The position numbers were made by a program, and so were the translations under genes. Below, in pieces: positions 1 to 11,730 of a stretch of DNA of 64,000 bases (its first letter is position 1; the number at the start of each line of letters is the position of its first letter). The DNA is from Euborellia annulipes (Eukaryota > Arthropoda > Insecta > Dermaptera > Anisolabididae). Location: NCBI GenBank assembly GCA_023213315.1, contig JAKCPI010007874.1, positions 28,004 to 92,003 on the forward strand, given 5' to 3'. The notes beneath the pieces were generated by a model. The model ran no database searches. It was given only the letters and a program-made list of their open reading frames with translations, and was not told where the DNA came from.

Positions 1-480
1 CGCGACTCTTCCGCCCAAAAGAGAGTGTAAGCAACCAGAACGTAACTCTCTCTTTTATCGGCGTGCAATCAATTAGGACCGGGGTGGTGATGGCCGACGA
101 CCGCACTTGTTGAACCGCAGCCTCCCGAGGGATAGATGGACCAGGGCTCTAATGGTCCCCTTTACTCCACCGACTGCATTAATAGCGTATGCAAATCCTG
201 TCGCATCTCATATCGGCAATCTATATTTAATATGTTTAGAAACGGAATCATTTTTCAAACGTTGTCTATCAAAATGAACCTCCCTCTGACTACTTGGCCC
301 TCGCTTCCTTCTACTCCTCCTACCGCCCTTCGGGACGAGCTAGTTTTATTAAAACGGAGAATTGAACCATCGCACAGACTTTGACATATCGTCCCGTGCA
401 TATTTTAATCTGGAGCCGCGACAGCTGTCCGCGACTCCATTGGCTCCGGGGGAGGAAGTCTGCTGCCATCGCTCAGCTTA
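1..480. other. GC-richer single-copy island
   Basis: This block is clearly less AT-rich than its surroundings and shares no sequence with the repeat families of the window. It holds an octamer-like ATGCAAAT near 190 and a GC-rich inverted motif around 412-446 (GCCGCGACAG and GTCCGCGACT). A plus-strand open frame of 82 codons (136-384) has no recognisable domain and no flanking splice pattern that I trust. A conserved regulatory element or an untranslated exon are both possible. Confidence 0.3.
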
Positions 481-737
481 TTTATTTAGCATCACATTTT
501 GATCTCTTCTTCTTTTCTTCATGCATAGGAATTTAATATCAAATTTAGAAAAAAATTTCAAATTTCAACCCTCTCCCCTCTCACACTCACCTAAATGTAT
601 TTCAAAATTAATAATCCAATAAGGCGAAATAAGGAAGAAAACTCACATCACAGTGGATTATCTCTAACACTTTTAATGCCAAAATGATTAAGTCCAAAAA
701 AGGGAAAACAAAAAATATCTGGGGTCGTGGGACCCCC

Positions 738-1326
738 GCCAGGAACGAAGTTCCTCACGCCTTTTCTTCAACTCTGAATATAATTTAATATAAATATTTT
801 TTTTTTATTTATTCCCTCCGTAAGCCAGAGGCCATTGGAGACTCAAAGTACGAAATCTTACAAAACAAAACCAATATAAAATATGTTAAAATATATACAA
901 ATACAAAAAACATTTTATAAAGAACATTACTAACAAAACAATACAAATATATAAATAACATCAATAGCAAGGATAGTAATAAAATAACACTAATAGCAAA
1001 AACATTGATAAAGAAAAACATTGGTAGAAAGACATTGATACAAAAAACATTGATAGGAAAACATCACTAGCAAAAAAAAAAAAATATATCAAATACTGTC
1101 TTTGCTAATAAAATTTAAAAAAGAAAATAATTATTTATTTTCTTTTTTAAATAACATAGAAAAAGAGAATTCTCTAGAGAGGCGGGGTTTCCCCAAGACT
1201 TCGGCTAGCCTCGTCTTTCTTCGCCGGCGCTCGGGCGCTGTAACTCATTTTTGTTACTTCTGCTTTTTGTTACATGACGTTTTCTGCCAATTTATCCTAC
1301 CGTAAGCCGCGTAAAAGAACTTCGTT
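738..1326. mobile_element. MITE-like element with short terminal inverted repeats
   Basis: The left end (GGAACGAAGTTC then CTCACGCC) and the reverse complement of the right end (GGAACGAAGTTC then TTTTACGCGG) match, giving imperfect inverted termini of about 20 bp. The interior is AT-rich and includes a small minisatellite. No transposase is present and no clear target duplication was found, so the call is tentative. Confidence 0.35.
960..1076. repeat. AT-rich minisatellite
   Basis: About five degenerate repeats of a unit near AAAACATTGATAG (roughly 18-22 bp) follow one another, separated by runs of A. They lie inside the element at 738-1326. Confidence 0.5.
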
Positions 1327-1959
1327 CCAAAAAATATCAAACAGCCTATTTAAATCCTTTATCATGTGTAAAAAAAAAATAAAATAGTCCCTTTGAGGAT
1401 ATTCATTTCATTGACGGTAAATAACCTCAAAACAACTTGAAAAACTCTCATAAAAATGAATAAAAAAAAAATTTATCTCTCTCTTGCTAATTAGATCTCT
1501 TTTTCTTCTTTAAATACAGTGATTTTACTCCATTACTTTGTGACGGTTGTTAATTGGGTTCATTGAACTTTTTTTTTCTTCACAACTAACTACGTGAACA
1601 AAAATATTTCTAGATATGTATATATGTAAAATAAATTTCTTAGTATCATTTATGATGATAGCCACTCATAAGACTCCCATTCTCACAAACTATAGTACTT
1701 ACAAACAAAACAAACGAGAAGATTAATGCAAGAATAAAGCAAATTTTTCTTTAAAGGAATATTATTATTTTTTTTTTAATAGATTTTAATGATAACAGTT
1801 TAAAAAAATTATTAATACACTCTCTGGAAGAAAGGTAGTAATATAAAAAAATCGATTAATTAAAAATTTTATTTATGGGCATTGAAGGATATTCTGTTTT
1901 GTACTTTCACTTATATATTAAAAACTTTTATACAAACTTAATTATTTAATTAAACTTAT

Positions 1960-2129
1960 TTAAGGTCTTTTTCGGCATCGGAGCCCATTTAGTCCCCGTC
2001 TCTATTTATTTTAATTAATTCGTAGCCAATTAATACGAAATAAATTTTTGTCGCATTAGACGGGATGCAAACCCTTGACCCCTATCACAAAAGGCGGAAA
2101 CTCTACCACTGAGCCATGGCCCAAGGACT
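1960..2129 (-). repeat. SINE-2 copy (tRNA-derived)
   Basis: Read on the minus strand, a tRNA-like head with a B-box-like segment (in the plus strand, GGGATGCAAACCC) is followed by an internal hairpin around a TTTATTTCAATT-like stem. It ends with the family tail GCCGAAAAAGACCTTA. No coding capacity. A second copy lies 40 bp downstream in the same orientation. Confidence 0.65.
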
Positions 2130-2168
2130 ATAAATTAAGCTTTGTTTTTTTTTTTTTTTTTATTTGTT

Positions 2169-2331
2169 TAAGGTCTTTTTCTGATGCCATTTACGACCCC
2201 GTCTCTATTGAATTCAATTGATTGGTAATTATCCAATTCAGTAGAAATTAATTTCTCGCCTAGGACGGGATGCGAACCCTTGTCCTTTGGCACCAGATGC
2301 TAATGTTCTACCTCTGAGCCGGTCAAGTTCC
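2169..2331 (-). repeat. SINE-2 copy (tRNA-derived)
   Basis: Same family and orientation as 1960-2129. The B-box-like part reads GGGATGCGAACCC in the plus strand. The internal stem is diverged and the tail AAGACCTTAAA is present in inverse. Two adjacent copies suggest sequential insertion or a tandem duplication. Confidence 0.65.
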
Positions 2332-2849
2332 TTTTGCGATCATTTAAGATTTTTTTCTTTCAAGGTTATCAATATTGCAAAAGTCATTATCTCTAAACTC
2401 TAAGCCGTGAGGTCGGGGAGTGTAAAATCCTTAACTTCTTTTTACTTTTTTTTTACTAATACAGTATATAATATCTTCTCTTATTTTGATTTCACTAATT
2501 GATATTTCTAATTTTTTGACTTTTTTCAACTCTTCTTTTTGCTATGTCGATTGAGAAAATCAATGGTTATTAGGCCCTAAGTGTTTGGATTTAGAAAAAA
2601 ATCTTTTATTTTTTTCAAAAATATATAAAAAATTTGAAGTTTCGTTTATTATTGTCGATATATATATATTTTAAGAAAGCAAATTTGCTATCTTAAACAA
2701 TATATTGACTGTCTAATGAACAGTCTATTTGAGCGTTGATTGAAAAAATTCCATCTTTTTCAAACAAAGCTCTAACTAGTTAATAAATATTTTTTTTTAG
2801 TGCTAAAAGGTGTAGTGACAAAGGCGAAAAATAAAAATTATATTTTTTT

Positions 2850-2889
2850 ATCAACGTTTCGAGCACCAGTTACGCGCATCTTCAGGACA
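2850..2889 (-). ncRNA. Hammerhead-like ribozyme motif
   Basis: On the minus strand the order is GUC, CUGAAGA (fits CUGANGA), a stem-loop in which GCGC can pair with GUGC, GAAA, a self-complementary ACGU, then GAU that can pair with the opening GUC. This is the minimal type I arrangement known from Penelope-like retroelements. One extra base lies between CUGAAGA and the helix, and two bases lie between the helix and GAAA, so activity is uncertain. Confidence 0.45.
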
Positions 2890-2908
2890 ATATAGGTGTT
2901 ATTGATTG

Positions 2909-3122
2909 ACAAAATTTTTCTAAATTAAATTGACTTTGCAGCTTCTTCGCCTAAGACGAATGATCGGTCAAAAAATCATAAAAACGTTGATTTTATTTTA
3001 AATTTAGTTGTTATTGGTCTAAATTTAAAATAAAAACAACGTTTTTATAATTTTTTGACCGAACATCATCCGTCTTAGGCGAAGAAGCTGCAAAGTCAAT
3101 TTAATTTGATAAAAATTTCGTC
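2909..3122. repeat. Foldback (long palindrome)
   Basis: Arms of about 90-100 bp are nearly perfect inverted copies. Both contain the segment GCAGCTTCTTCGCCTAAGAC or its complement, and they meet near 3015. There is no ORF. It lies directly beside the hammerhead-like motif at 2850-2889 and may belong to the same element. Confidence 0.75.
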
Positions 3123-3689
3123 TGAATCAGCATATTTTTGTTTGTTTTTTTTTAATCAGAAGAATAAAATTAATATTTTTGGTCCCCCGGTAGCCTACTA
3201 TGCATTTTAAATAAAAAATAAAATATTTTTTTCCAAAAAACATATCAATTTTTTAACAAAGTCAAGATGAATTTTATAGTTAGTTAGAAATGGCACTCTG
3301 CATTTCCAACTACACTATCAATGTTATAGACTACGATTATATGATATTTCTTCATTATCTCTTTATTTTTTAAATAATGCTTGATGATATAGTATAAAAT
3401 TTATAATAATTTCATCACCTTTATATAAATGGATTCCCTGCAGACTCACAAACAAAAGCCAGATGAAATCCTTTTATATAAATATAATAATAGATTTTTT
3501 TTAAATTGACATATTATCATTTAATTTATATAATTAATTAACTTTGAATGACCTATACTTAAATTAGAATTCACAATGTTTTTTTATTAAGGTGGGGTTG
3601 AATTTTCATTAATTATAAAAACTCAGCGGGTTGCAGTATAATATATTCAAAGAAAGAAAGTAAAAAAAAAAAATAAAACGAAATATTTT

Positions 3690-4160
3690 CTCTCTCTCTC
3701 TCTCTCTCTGGTGTGTATTTTATTTTCCTCCAATGATGCATGGATATCGCCATCCAAAGGATTTTAATTAAAGCCCCCCCCCCCCTCTATGGGATGCCGT
3801 AGAGAGAGAGAGAGAGTGTGGGTGGTTGTTGAAGTCCACTGAGGATGCAGGGTTGTGAAGTCCCCAGGGGAAGGAAAGCCGAGAGGGTGTACGAGTTCCA
3901 CTTTGTACACCATAATCTCCAGATGGTGTAAGGTGCACACGGCACCGGAGTTGTGGTTTAGTCTTCGAGCCATTAACATAGTAAATTAGGCCTCACACCA
4001 CCACACATCTCCACCCATACACTTATATACCACCACCACCAGGGATTCGGTAGAAGATCGCATCGCGGAAAACCAACCAACTTTTCCTAAGCTCTCTCTC
4101 TCTCTCTTTCTCTCTCTAGCACTTGCTCCCCCCCCCCAACCTCTTTTTCTCTTTCTGAAT
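3690..4160. other. CT/GA microsatellites and a single-copy island
   Basis: A (CT)n run near 3690-3708, an (AG)n run near 3800-3816, another CT-rich run near 4090-4118 and C-homopolymers near 3775 and 4129 enclose a mixed-composition segment (3830-4080). I see no repeat match, splice pattern or convincing ORF in it. Open frames here are explained by the simple repeats. Confidence 0.5.
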
Positions 4161-4519
4161 GCAAACCGTGGTCCAAATTTAAGACCAAATGTGGCCACTT
4201 TGATTTTAATTAACAAACACTTTATATTTATAACAGAACTAGATGAGAAATATAAAAGGAAACTTGGCGAAATCATTAGAAATTTTATTTTATTAACAGA
4301 AATGATCTTGAAGATTATTGTAAATTTTTTTTTTAATTTGCTCACAATCATTGATATAATTAAAGATTTTTAATTAATTTTAAAACGAAATTTTGTTCTA
4401 GTGGGAGAAGAAATATTTCGTGAATCTGAATTTAAATATTCTGGTATAATTTTCTTAAAGGATAGTAACATAATTACATACAATTCTCGAATGTGGAAAT
4501 GGCTGTGATTGATATATTT

Positions 4520-4823
4520 GAACAATGTCAGGAAGAGGCAGTCAGGAAGGCGTGACTCTAAATCAATAAAACTCCCAAAATTCGCGACGTTTCGTTCCAA
4601 ATTTATTCGACCATCATCAGGATATTAGGAGTTGTCATATGTAAATGTACATTAATATATTTATTCATATGTTGATTTAGACTTGTTAATACAATAACTT
4701 GTAAAATTATAATTTTGCTATTTCAAAAAGTCAAGAGTAGGTCAGACCGAAACGTTGCGAATTTTGGGAGTTTCATTGATTTAGAGACACGCCTTCCTGG
4801 CTGGCTCTTCCTGTCATTGCTCA
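4520..4823. repeat. Foldback with decayed divergent hammerhead pair
   Basis: The arms (4520-4626 and about 4736-4823) are inverted copies sharing AAAACTCCCAAAATTCGC and GGAAGGCGTG. Each arm has a hammerhead-like 3' core facing outward: GACGTTTC in the left arm (minus strand) and GACCGAAACGTT in the right arm. The spacer is AT-rich. Both arms have substitutions. Confidence 0.65.
4582..4626 (-). ncRNA. Hammerhead-like motif, helix II weakened
   Basis: On the minus strand CUGAUGA, UGGUC and GAAACGUC are all present, but the 3' side of helix II reads GAAC instead of GACC. Core nucleotides are intact and helix II is damaged. The right-arm partner (4736-4760) keeps GACCGAAACGUU but has lost CUGAUGA. 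Confidence 0.45.
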
Positions 4824-5115
4824 AAAATAAATTTAATTACATACATTTAGGATTATAATCCCCCCTCCATTTTCTCTCTCTTGATACACAATCCAAAATA
4901 GTCTTCAAGTTGTGAAGTCTTTAAATCTATAAATTTTTTGAAGTTCATATTAGCACTCCTTACTTTTTACTTATTTATATTTTAATCCATTTGGATTCTC
5001 TGGATGTGTTGTTTTGTTTTATAACTTTTCTTATTTAACCAAATATTTTTAAATCCAGCTGATTTTTGTCCACTGCGGGAAATACAACTTTCCGTTTTGC
5101 GCCCGAGATCGTCGA

Positions 5116-5191
5116 TTCATCTTATAGGACTATAAGATGAAGCTGTGGAGCAGAAAAATACCTCGGGAGGTCTTTTTCTGCTCCACAGCTT
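5116..5191. repeat. Two adjacent short hairpins
   Basis: The first hairpin (5116-5141) has 12-bp arms, TTCATCTTATAG and its complement, around a two-base loop. The second (5140-5191) has arms starting AAGCTGTGGAGCAGAAAAA with a loop of about 14 bases. The flank through 5240 (CAGAGTCTTGCCTTCTTCTG) looks like part of the same unknown element. Confidence 0.6.
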
Positions 5192-5259
5192 CCTAGGCTT
5201 CAACTCCAGAGTCTTGCCTTCTTCTGGCTAAGTGTCCAACTAATTCGATTTTAAAGTTT

Positions 5260-6030
5260 GCATCTGTGACACGCGTTCTATCTAATTTTGGATTCCTATC
5301 TCTTAATAATTATGGGAGAAATTCTATTAATCCTATTATAACATAATTTATTGTATTATTTTTCTTAGCATTGGCCGAGCGCTTCTCCTTGTTTTAAGCC
5401 CATTTTTACTTTCTCTTACCTATATATCGCCCGCTGAGAATCATAGTGGTGAAAGTCCGAAATTGAACAATTCGTGAAAGTTTTATAAACATATACAGTA
5501 CATTTAAATAGCCAGGCAACAAATGAATAGACCAGAATCAATAGCAAAGAATGCAAATATATTTTCGCCACGTGCCACTCAAAAGAGAAAACGTTTTAAC
5601 AACGTTTGGGAGGCTTAACTGAAAAATTGCCCTATGATTCTCGGCGACAGTATTGCAATCATGTCAAGAATTCTTTGTCGAGATTTTTCGTCATTGTATC
5701 ACTAATAAAGCCAGCCTCTTCTGTTTTGTATCTAATGTTATAATGAAATTCTGTGAAAGTATATTTACTTTTTTTTTTTTGAATCATTAAAATTAAAAAA
5801 AAAATTTCTTCTCCTTAGATTTCGTTTGTTTTATGATTACTAAATTTCACCCAATCGTGTTTACCTTGGCATAAATATAAGTAAACGACTCTCTCATTAT
5901 GATGATTACTCACTTGATTTATTTTTTTTCTTACTTTATTCTATGTATTCAAATCAAAGGTAAAAAAAAAAAAAAAAATTAAAGTAGGCAGCTGCCTGAG
6001 CGAAATTAATTTGTTTGTGATTTCCAATTC
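5260..6030. other. AT-rich intergenic or intronic stretch
   Basis: I see no gene, RNA or clear repeat boundary. A DR1-like scrap (CTTTCTCTTACCTATATAT) occurs near 5400-5430 without the rest of the element. Homopolymer A/T runs occur near 5770, 5805 and 5960. Confidence 0.4.
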
Positions 6031-6039
6031 ATTTTATTT

Positions 6040-6300
6040 GATGAAATGGATTCCAAGCCGGAGTCAGGCTTTATCATGCGGTTTATTATTCATGTCCATG
6101 GTGCTTGGGTCCAGGACTGAAAGGATGCTGCAAGTCACGCGGCTTTCAGGACCAACTCACACGAAACCCTTGCTCAGGCCGCCGTTTGTTTCAGAGGCGA
6201 TGTTCGGTGTCACTCTTTATCCGGCGGGACAATAAACAGGACTGTTTAACCGCGGGCCTCCTCACGGTAGGGCCTCCGGTGGCCTTCGCTTTCAATATAT
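6040..6300. other. GC-richer single-copy island
   Basis: A non-repetitive block includes TGCGGTTTAT near 6077, which matches the RUNX consensus TGYGGT. Overlapping open frames of 74 and 88 codons show no domain. Regulatory function is only a possibility. Confidence 0.25.
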
Positions 6301-6642
6301 GTGGAGTAATCTTTCTTAATTATAGGCCCTTTCAATTTATTATTAATAATACAAGACATTTCTCAAAATAAAAAAAAAATAAAAAATAGTAGCTACATTT
6401 TTTTAAAAATAATTTGTTTACCTTTTGTGATTTATAAAAGAAAAAAATAATAATCCTTTTTACTTCGATGCTTGGGTATTTCCTTATTAAATAGTGTTTG
6501 AATCCAAAAATAAGATCACAGGTCTCCAAACCATGACCCTCAGCAATCTGATTTCATCCTGCTCAGGGATTTATTTATTATTTCTTATTTTAATAATCTA
6601 GCAAATATATGGCGTAATTAACTTAGTCCAAATTGATTATTA

Positions 6643-6841
6643 TTTTTTTAAATTAAATATACAAATCAAACAAAAGGTTATTTATTTCTAAGGTTTTATT
6701 AATTAAAAATTAACACTTAATACGTATTTCGACAAGTAATTGTGAGTAATTGCTCGAAATACGTATTTAGTGTTAATTTTTAATTAATGAAACCTTTGAA
6801 ACAAATAACCTAGTGTTTGATTTGTATATTTAATTTTAATT
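6643..6841. repeat. Foldback, ribozyme-foldback family (decayed copy)
   Basis: Near-perfect inverted arms start with AAATTAAATATACAAATC on the left, and the right arm ends with the complementary series. The centre keeps CGAAATACGTAT in both directions, matching the 3' core of the hammerhead-like motifs at 52297 and 52379. The CUGANGA half is gone. Same family as 52225-52500. Confidence 0.65.
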
Positions 6842-6919
6842 GACAAAACCTTTTAACGAGAACCCAGGGTCGAAATTTTAAATCTTATTATTATTATTTT
6901 ATTTCAAATTTTATATTAT

Positions 6920-7090
6920 CACTCTCGGGCCTTGGTGTAGGGGTTAGCATGATGGCCCTGTACAAAGGTCGCGAGTTTGCATCCCGTCTCATCAACTTAT
7001 TTCAATTTGATTGGCTACCGCCAATCCAATTGAAATAAAGAGATGGGGTCTAAATGGCCTTCGATGCCGAAAAAGACCTTAAATAAATAA
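6920..7090 (+). repeat. SINE-2 copy (best preserved)
   Basis: Starts at CTCGGGCCTTGG. The A-box-like TGGTGTAGGGGTTAGC and B-box-like GCGAGTTTGCATCCC show a tRNA-derived pol III promoter. An internal hairpin follows, with GATTGGC and GCCAATC in its arms, then the tail GATGCCGAAAAAGACCTTAA and an A-rich end. Confidence 0.75.
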
Positions 7091-7639
7091 AAAAAAAAAA
7101 AATATTATCACTCCCACTCCTCCTAATGATATAGCTATTTAAAAAAGATGATCAATATTTCGAGAGTGTAGAGGTTATAGACGCCCCCCCCCCCCCCCAA
7201 ATGATTAAATTTTAAAGTATACAAAATAATAATAAAATCTAATTTCTAGAGTTTAACATTTTAAAATTACATATATTTCTCATCTATATTTTTATATATT
7301 AATTAATTTTTTGGGTTTCGGAGGGTGGGGGTGGGGAAAACCCTCCCTGGCGATGGCACTTTGCCCTGATGATGAATATAAGATTTGGAATTTGGATGAC
7401 GTAGGTCTCTTCTCTTTTCTTCTTTTTCTCTTAGCAAAAAAAGTTGCTATTTCCGTTTTTTGGTCTTTGTAGATATATCATTTATAAATTTCCCATATGC
7501 TCCGTTCTAAAATGATTTTAAAGAATTTTTATTTAATATTTTTTATTAGAACCATTTTTTTTTTAACTCTGATAAAATAATGTTTTCCTAACTAGGCATT
7601 TAATTAAAGAGCGCAAATAGTAAATTATCCGAATATTTG

Positions 7640-8110
7640 TGCGCATATTTGGCCAGCAAGTCGCAGGCAGACTTCTCAACTTGTATAATAATAAGTTAGG
7701 TCTGCGCCGACCTCAAGTGTCCGCGGCTTTGGTACCCGTGTGATTTACAACGCTCGTAATATCGCGTTAATTGGTGGCTCGTACATCTTGACCAAGTACC
7801 AAGTACCCAAGTACCGCCGTTGGTAGTGGTGGTGGTCACTTCTCTTCCTCCGGGCAAGATTAATCGCCATGCGGTCAACCTCCCAGAAAAAGCCGGGCCA
7901 CTTGGCGCCCCAACCAACTCGGCGCCCTCTTACACTCGCAGGTTAATTAAATTAATAAATTACAAAGGGGAAGATGTTTGCATCTCTCGGGCCCGAGTGG
8001 ACATTCTTAAAATATGGAAGGGGAGAAGGGTGTTTAAGGAAATTTACAACCACCCCCTGAAATGACCGCAGCTGGGGGCCCACATGGTTCACCACATGAT
8101 TAGCACATGA
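7640..8110. other. GC-richer single-copy island
   Basis: This block shows no match to the window's repeats. It contains GCGTTAATTGG near 7764 (homeodomain-like core TAATTG) and a short ACCAAGTACC tandem near 7791-7814. Open frames on both strands (73 and 81 codons) lack recognisable features. Candidate conserved non-coding element. Confidence 0.3.
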
Positions 8111-8837
8111 CACCCGCACATTTCCTTTTTAGAAAATACGTTTGTTTGTCATTCGATTGTCTCAGGCTAATTAGTCTTCTCTCTGACAGCTTCTCTTCTT
8201 TATTTGTGCCCCTCACTCATCTTAGATCCCTTCTTTGCTCGGCTCTCTTTGTGACTTCTTCTTAAGAGACACAAAAAGATCACTTTTATATGAGTCGCAC
8301 ATAAAACGAACTTTCCGACGATTTTTTATTCCATTAAAAATAGGCTAAAAATTTTATAAATTAATGTTTCTTATTATTATTAATTTATAAAATTTATATT
8401 TTTGGTTTTTTATTTTTATTTCATGTTTGGGAGGGGGGTGCCAACTGCCCCCTCTGGATACGCCTATGGAAGGATTATTATAACTAGACTACGAAGGACT
8501 TCTTAGCTATATGACCATCGTCATGGCACCTTGCGGGTTTTGACATATAAGCTTAAATATTTAAAAAAAACTCAAATAAAAAACAATAAAATTAAATGAA
8601 AAATTTCTTTGATAGATATAATTATAATAGAATTTTTAACTAGGGCCTAGATAGAGCTTTGTTTGAAAAAGATGGAATGTTCATTAGTCAGTCAATATAT
8701 CGTTTCAGATAGCAAAATTTGCTGGATGTGTTTGTAGAAGCGTCATTTGGGGGAGGGGGGGGGGCATTTTCCTCCACCCAAGGGCTCTGATTTTTTAAAA
8801 TTTTATATTATCCCAGGCAGTCCGAACCCGACCGAAA

Positions 8838-9153
8838 CAGAAAAAGTGCATCAGTAAAGTACTAGTACTCTTTTACCGATTTTGTTCAAAAGCTTCGTGT
8901 CACGGCCCATGGGGGTAGCACACTTAAATATAAAATTTTAACCTTCTAGCTCTTTTCGTTCCTGAGATATTTTGTTCACAGACACGCAAACATACCATAT
9001 TGTGAAAACCACTTTTTTAGATTCTGGGCACCTCAAAACGTGTATATCCATCAAAATCTCGACATCTAATTATTGACATGAATCCAATACTTTCTCTCTC
9101 TATATATATACATTACATATATACATAGGTAAGAGAAAGTAAAAAGCGAAACT
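8838..9153 (-). repeat. DR1 copy, 5' half
   Basis: The minus-strand copy runs from the AGTACTAGTACT core to the 5' terminal hairpin (ending GGTAAGAGAAAGTAAAAA). The distal half with the X-box and the 3' hairpin is missing. Confidence 0.8.
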
Positions 9154-10015
9154 TGGTGAAAAATACCTTTGAATTTTATTCTAAATATTTCTTACAATTT
9201 GATGAAAAAATTACATATAATTACAAACTTTTGACTGCAAATTATCATAATTAGTGAATTATCTCAGAGTAATTAATGTAAAACGAAGGCATCATGAAAT
9301 TATAATTAATTAGTAAAAGGAAATAGCAACATAACAAAGAGGCTATTTCCTATTTTTCCAAGTAATATTTAGAATAGTTAGAGTCAGTTGTTTTAATCAT
9401 TATTAAGTGGTTTTCAAATTTTTAAAATTTAATTTCAAACCGTTCCATTCATTTCTTCTTTTGATTGATGCTGAAAGTCAATTTTTCTCATAAATTCTTA
9501 TATTATTAATACCGTACTAAGTTAAGGTTTAACCAGTTGAACTCTAAGACTACCTTAGTATAAAATTTCATTGATAAATTTTTTAAGGTTCTCGTACCTC
9601 GGGTTTGCTTTTGATGGAAATACATGTTTTGAGGTCCCCTGAGTTCAAAAAAGCGGGTCCCGCAAAAAAGGCATGTCTGTCTGTCTATGAACAAAATATC
9701 TCAAGAACGAAAAGATCTAGGAGGTTGAAATTTTATATTAAAGTTAGGTACCTCCATGGCACGTAACACGAATCTTTTGAACGAAATCGACGAAAAAGTA
9801 TTAGTACTTTACTGATGTACTTTTTCATTTTTTTTCTATTTTCTCAAAATTGACACTAATAATTATTTATCCATACTTATAAATTTTACATCTGATGAAT
9901 TCTAATATACTTCTAGAAACTAAATATATAGTAAGTTGATACAATAAATCTGATGAGACAAGCACAAAACACAACTTACAATTACCGAAGGAAAGAGAAA
10001 GTTGCATGGTGTGTA

Positions 10016-10496
10016 CAGTGAGCGCCACAATTAAGTCCCCGATCTGATAGCTTTAGCCTTAAGCATATGGTATAGTATATGGTGTATACAAGGGCGGATA
10101 CAGGGGGGAAGGTAAAGGGAGGTAATTCCCCCCCCCCGATATTTGAAAAAAATACTTTTTTTCGGGAAAAAATTTATTTTTAATGTAAAATTTTAAAAAT
10201 TAATAGTTAAAAATTTGATTTAATTCTGGCAAACAAGTACAGAACGCGCCTTTAAATTACCGAAATTAAGAAAAAATTATGTGCTGTGCGACCAGTCACA
10301 CCAGATTACCCCCCCCCCGAGAAACACCTCTGGATCCTCCACTGGTTGTATAGTGAAATAATTTTAATGACCGAAAAAGTAAAACGTAAAATCTGGTACA
10401 GATGATTTTATTTTACCTTTTCATCATTTACCATATAATTTACCATATACTTAAGGCTAAAGCTATCAAGTGGGGACTTAATTGTGGCGCTCACTG
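10016..10496. mobile_element. TA-flanked MITE (Tc1/mariner-like ends)
   Basis: Inverted termini of about 50 bp start CAGTGAGCGCCACAATTAAG and are flanked by TA on both sides (10014-10015 and 10497-10498). This is typical of the Tc1/mariner superfamily. There is no transposase. The element sits inside a DR1 copy and is itself split by a hAT-like MITE. Confidence 0.75.
10089..10344. mobile_element. hAT-like MITE with 8-bp target duplication
   Basis: Ends are CAAGGGCGGATACAGG and, inverted, CAGTGGAGGATCCAGAGG. They are flanked by GGTGTATA (10081-10088) and GTTGTATA (10345-10352), a 7/8 match as expected for a hAT 8-bp duplication. C-homopolymers occur near both ends. A related copy occupies 18240-18712. 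Confidence 0.8.
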
Positions 10497-10789
10497 TACC
10501 ACTCACGCCAGATTCTTATTATTTCTACTGTAAAGAACAAATTTACAAATACAAATATCACTTTTTCCCTTCATTTTTAACAAATTTGAGAATTTAAATG
10601 ACAATAATTTTACTTTGGGAATTATTTTTTATATTATTTTTAATAATAAACAAACAAGTGAATTTTATAATCTTGTACTCTCATCGTTTGGAGATATTTA
10701 AAATTTCATATCTATTGTTTATTATTATTTTTTTTTTTTTCCTATTTATTTTACTTCTTTTGGTTGATATTTTTTTGCTCCTCGCGAAT

Positions 10790-11160
10790 TCCCATTAATT
10801 TTTATCACAAACTTGTGGCCAGCAGGAACATTCTGTCTGTTTGTGCCTATTGTCTTCTTCGGGGACGATAACGCCTTGACAAAAACCTCCGTACACAATC
10901 GTGCAGGTAATTAATTGTGTTCCTGTTGTCTTTTTTTTCCTATACATCTGCAGCATGGACATTGATGTTGTGTGAATGAGGTTAGGGCCGAGAAGAAAGA
11001 CCGAGAGAAAAGGTGATATTGAGCACACAGGCTGATGGGTCAATATTGGCCCAATTGACTAGTCACGTGTCCCCCTTGAAGGGTGCTGCTGCTGCTCCGG
11101 TGACAAATGACCCTCCCGTCTTCTTTTAATATTAAATCTAAGTCACCGCTAATCCTGACT
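10790..11160. other. Single-copy island with splice-like signals
   Basis: A less AT-rich block includes a donor-like GCAG|GTAATT near 10905, a pyrimidine tract ending CTGCAG near 10950 and a (GCT)n run near 11085. An untranslated exon or regulatory element is possible, but no ORF or repeat identity supports a firm call. Confidence 0.25.
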
Positions 11161-11413
11161 AATCCTGCTGATTAAAAATATGCATAATGCACAAAGAACC
11201 AATTTGTTACGCATTAAAGTATTAGCATATTATTAGAACACAAGTTGCGAAATTAGTTTGAATTTAAGGTATTAATTTTAAAAATTAAATTAATCATATT
11301 TAATTTAATCAATCAATCCTAGCTCTTGATTTTGCAGCGGCTTTATGGTTTAAGAGTGAGTGGTTGGATGTCCGACGTGAGCGAAAAAATATCGTCTACC
11401 AATTTTATTTTAG

Positions 11414-11447
11414 TCCTCGGGTTTGGTGTAGGGGTTAATACTTTTCC
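11414..11447 (+). repeat. SINE-2 head fragment
   Basis: CTCGGGTTTGGTGTAGGGGTTAA matches the tRNA-like head of SINE-2. The rest of the element is absent. Confidence 0.5.
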
Positions 11448-11625
11448 TTTGTAGTTTATTTATGAATTTTTTTTAGTTTTTTTTTTTGCACGTTTTCCAA
11501 AACAAAATTATTTTTTGCGTTAAAAAAAATCATGATTTTATTTTCTAATTTGCCCTTTCAGCTGCTGGCCATTTAGGCATTTGCTGAATATATATTTAAA
11601 AAAAATATATTGTATCGGGCACACA

Positions 11626-11730
11626 CATCGTTTTCTCAGGGGCACTCATTCGAATTTCCGCCGTGCGTGGCATTGTTCCACTGCAACGATCTTGGTGGCT
11701 GTTGCTCTACTCAGTTGCCAGCCCACCTCC
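11626..11730 (+). repeat. GR family fragment
   Basis: Shares the segment CCGCCGTGCGTGGC, then CTGCAACGAT and GTTGCTCTACTC..GTTGCCAG, with copies at 15486, 18345 and 60525. The family is moderately GC-rich and non-coding. Its class is unknown. Confidence 0.55.

Larger units (their letters stand above)
9605..10517 (+). repeat. DR1 copy interrupted by nested transposons
   Basis: DR1 sequence runs from the TTGATGGAAATACA region to the 3' hairpin. It stops at 10013 inside the hairpin and resumes at 10499 (CCACTCACGCCAGATT). The gap is filled by a TA-flanked MITE. The X-box segment is deleted in this copy. Confidence 0.75.
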
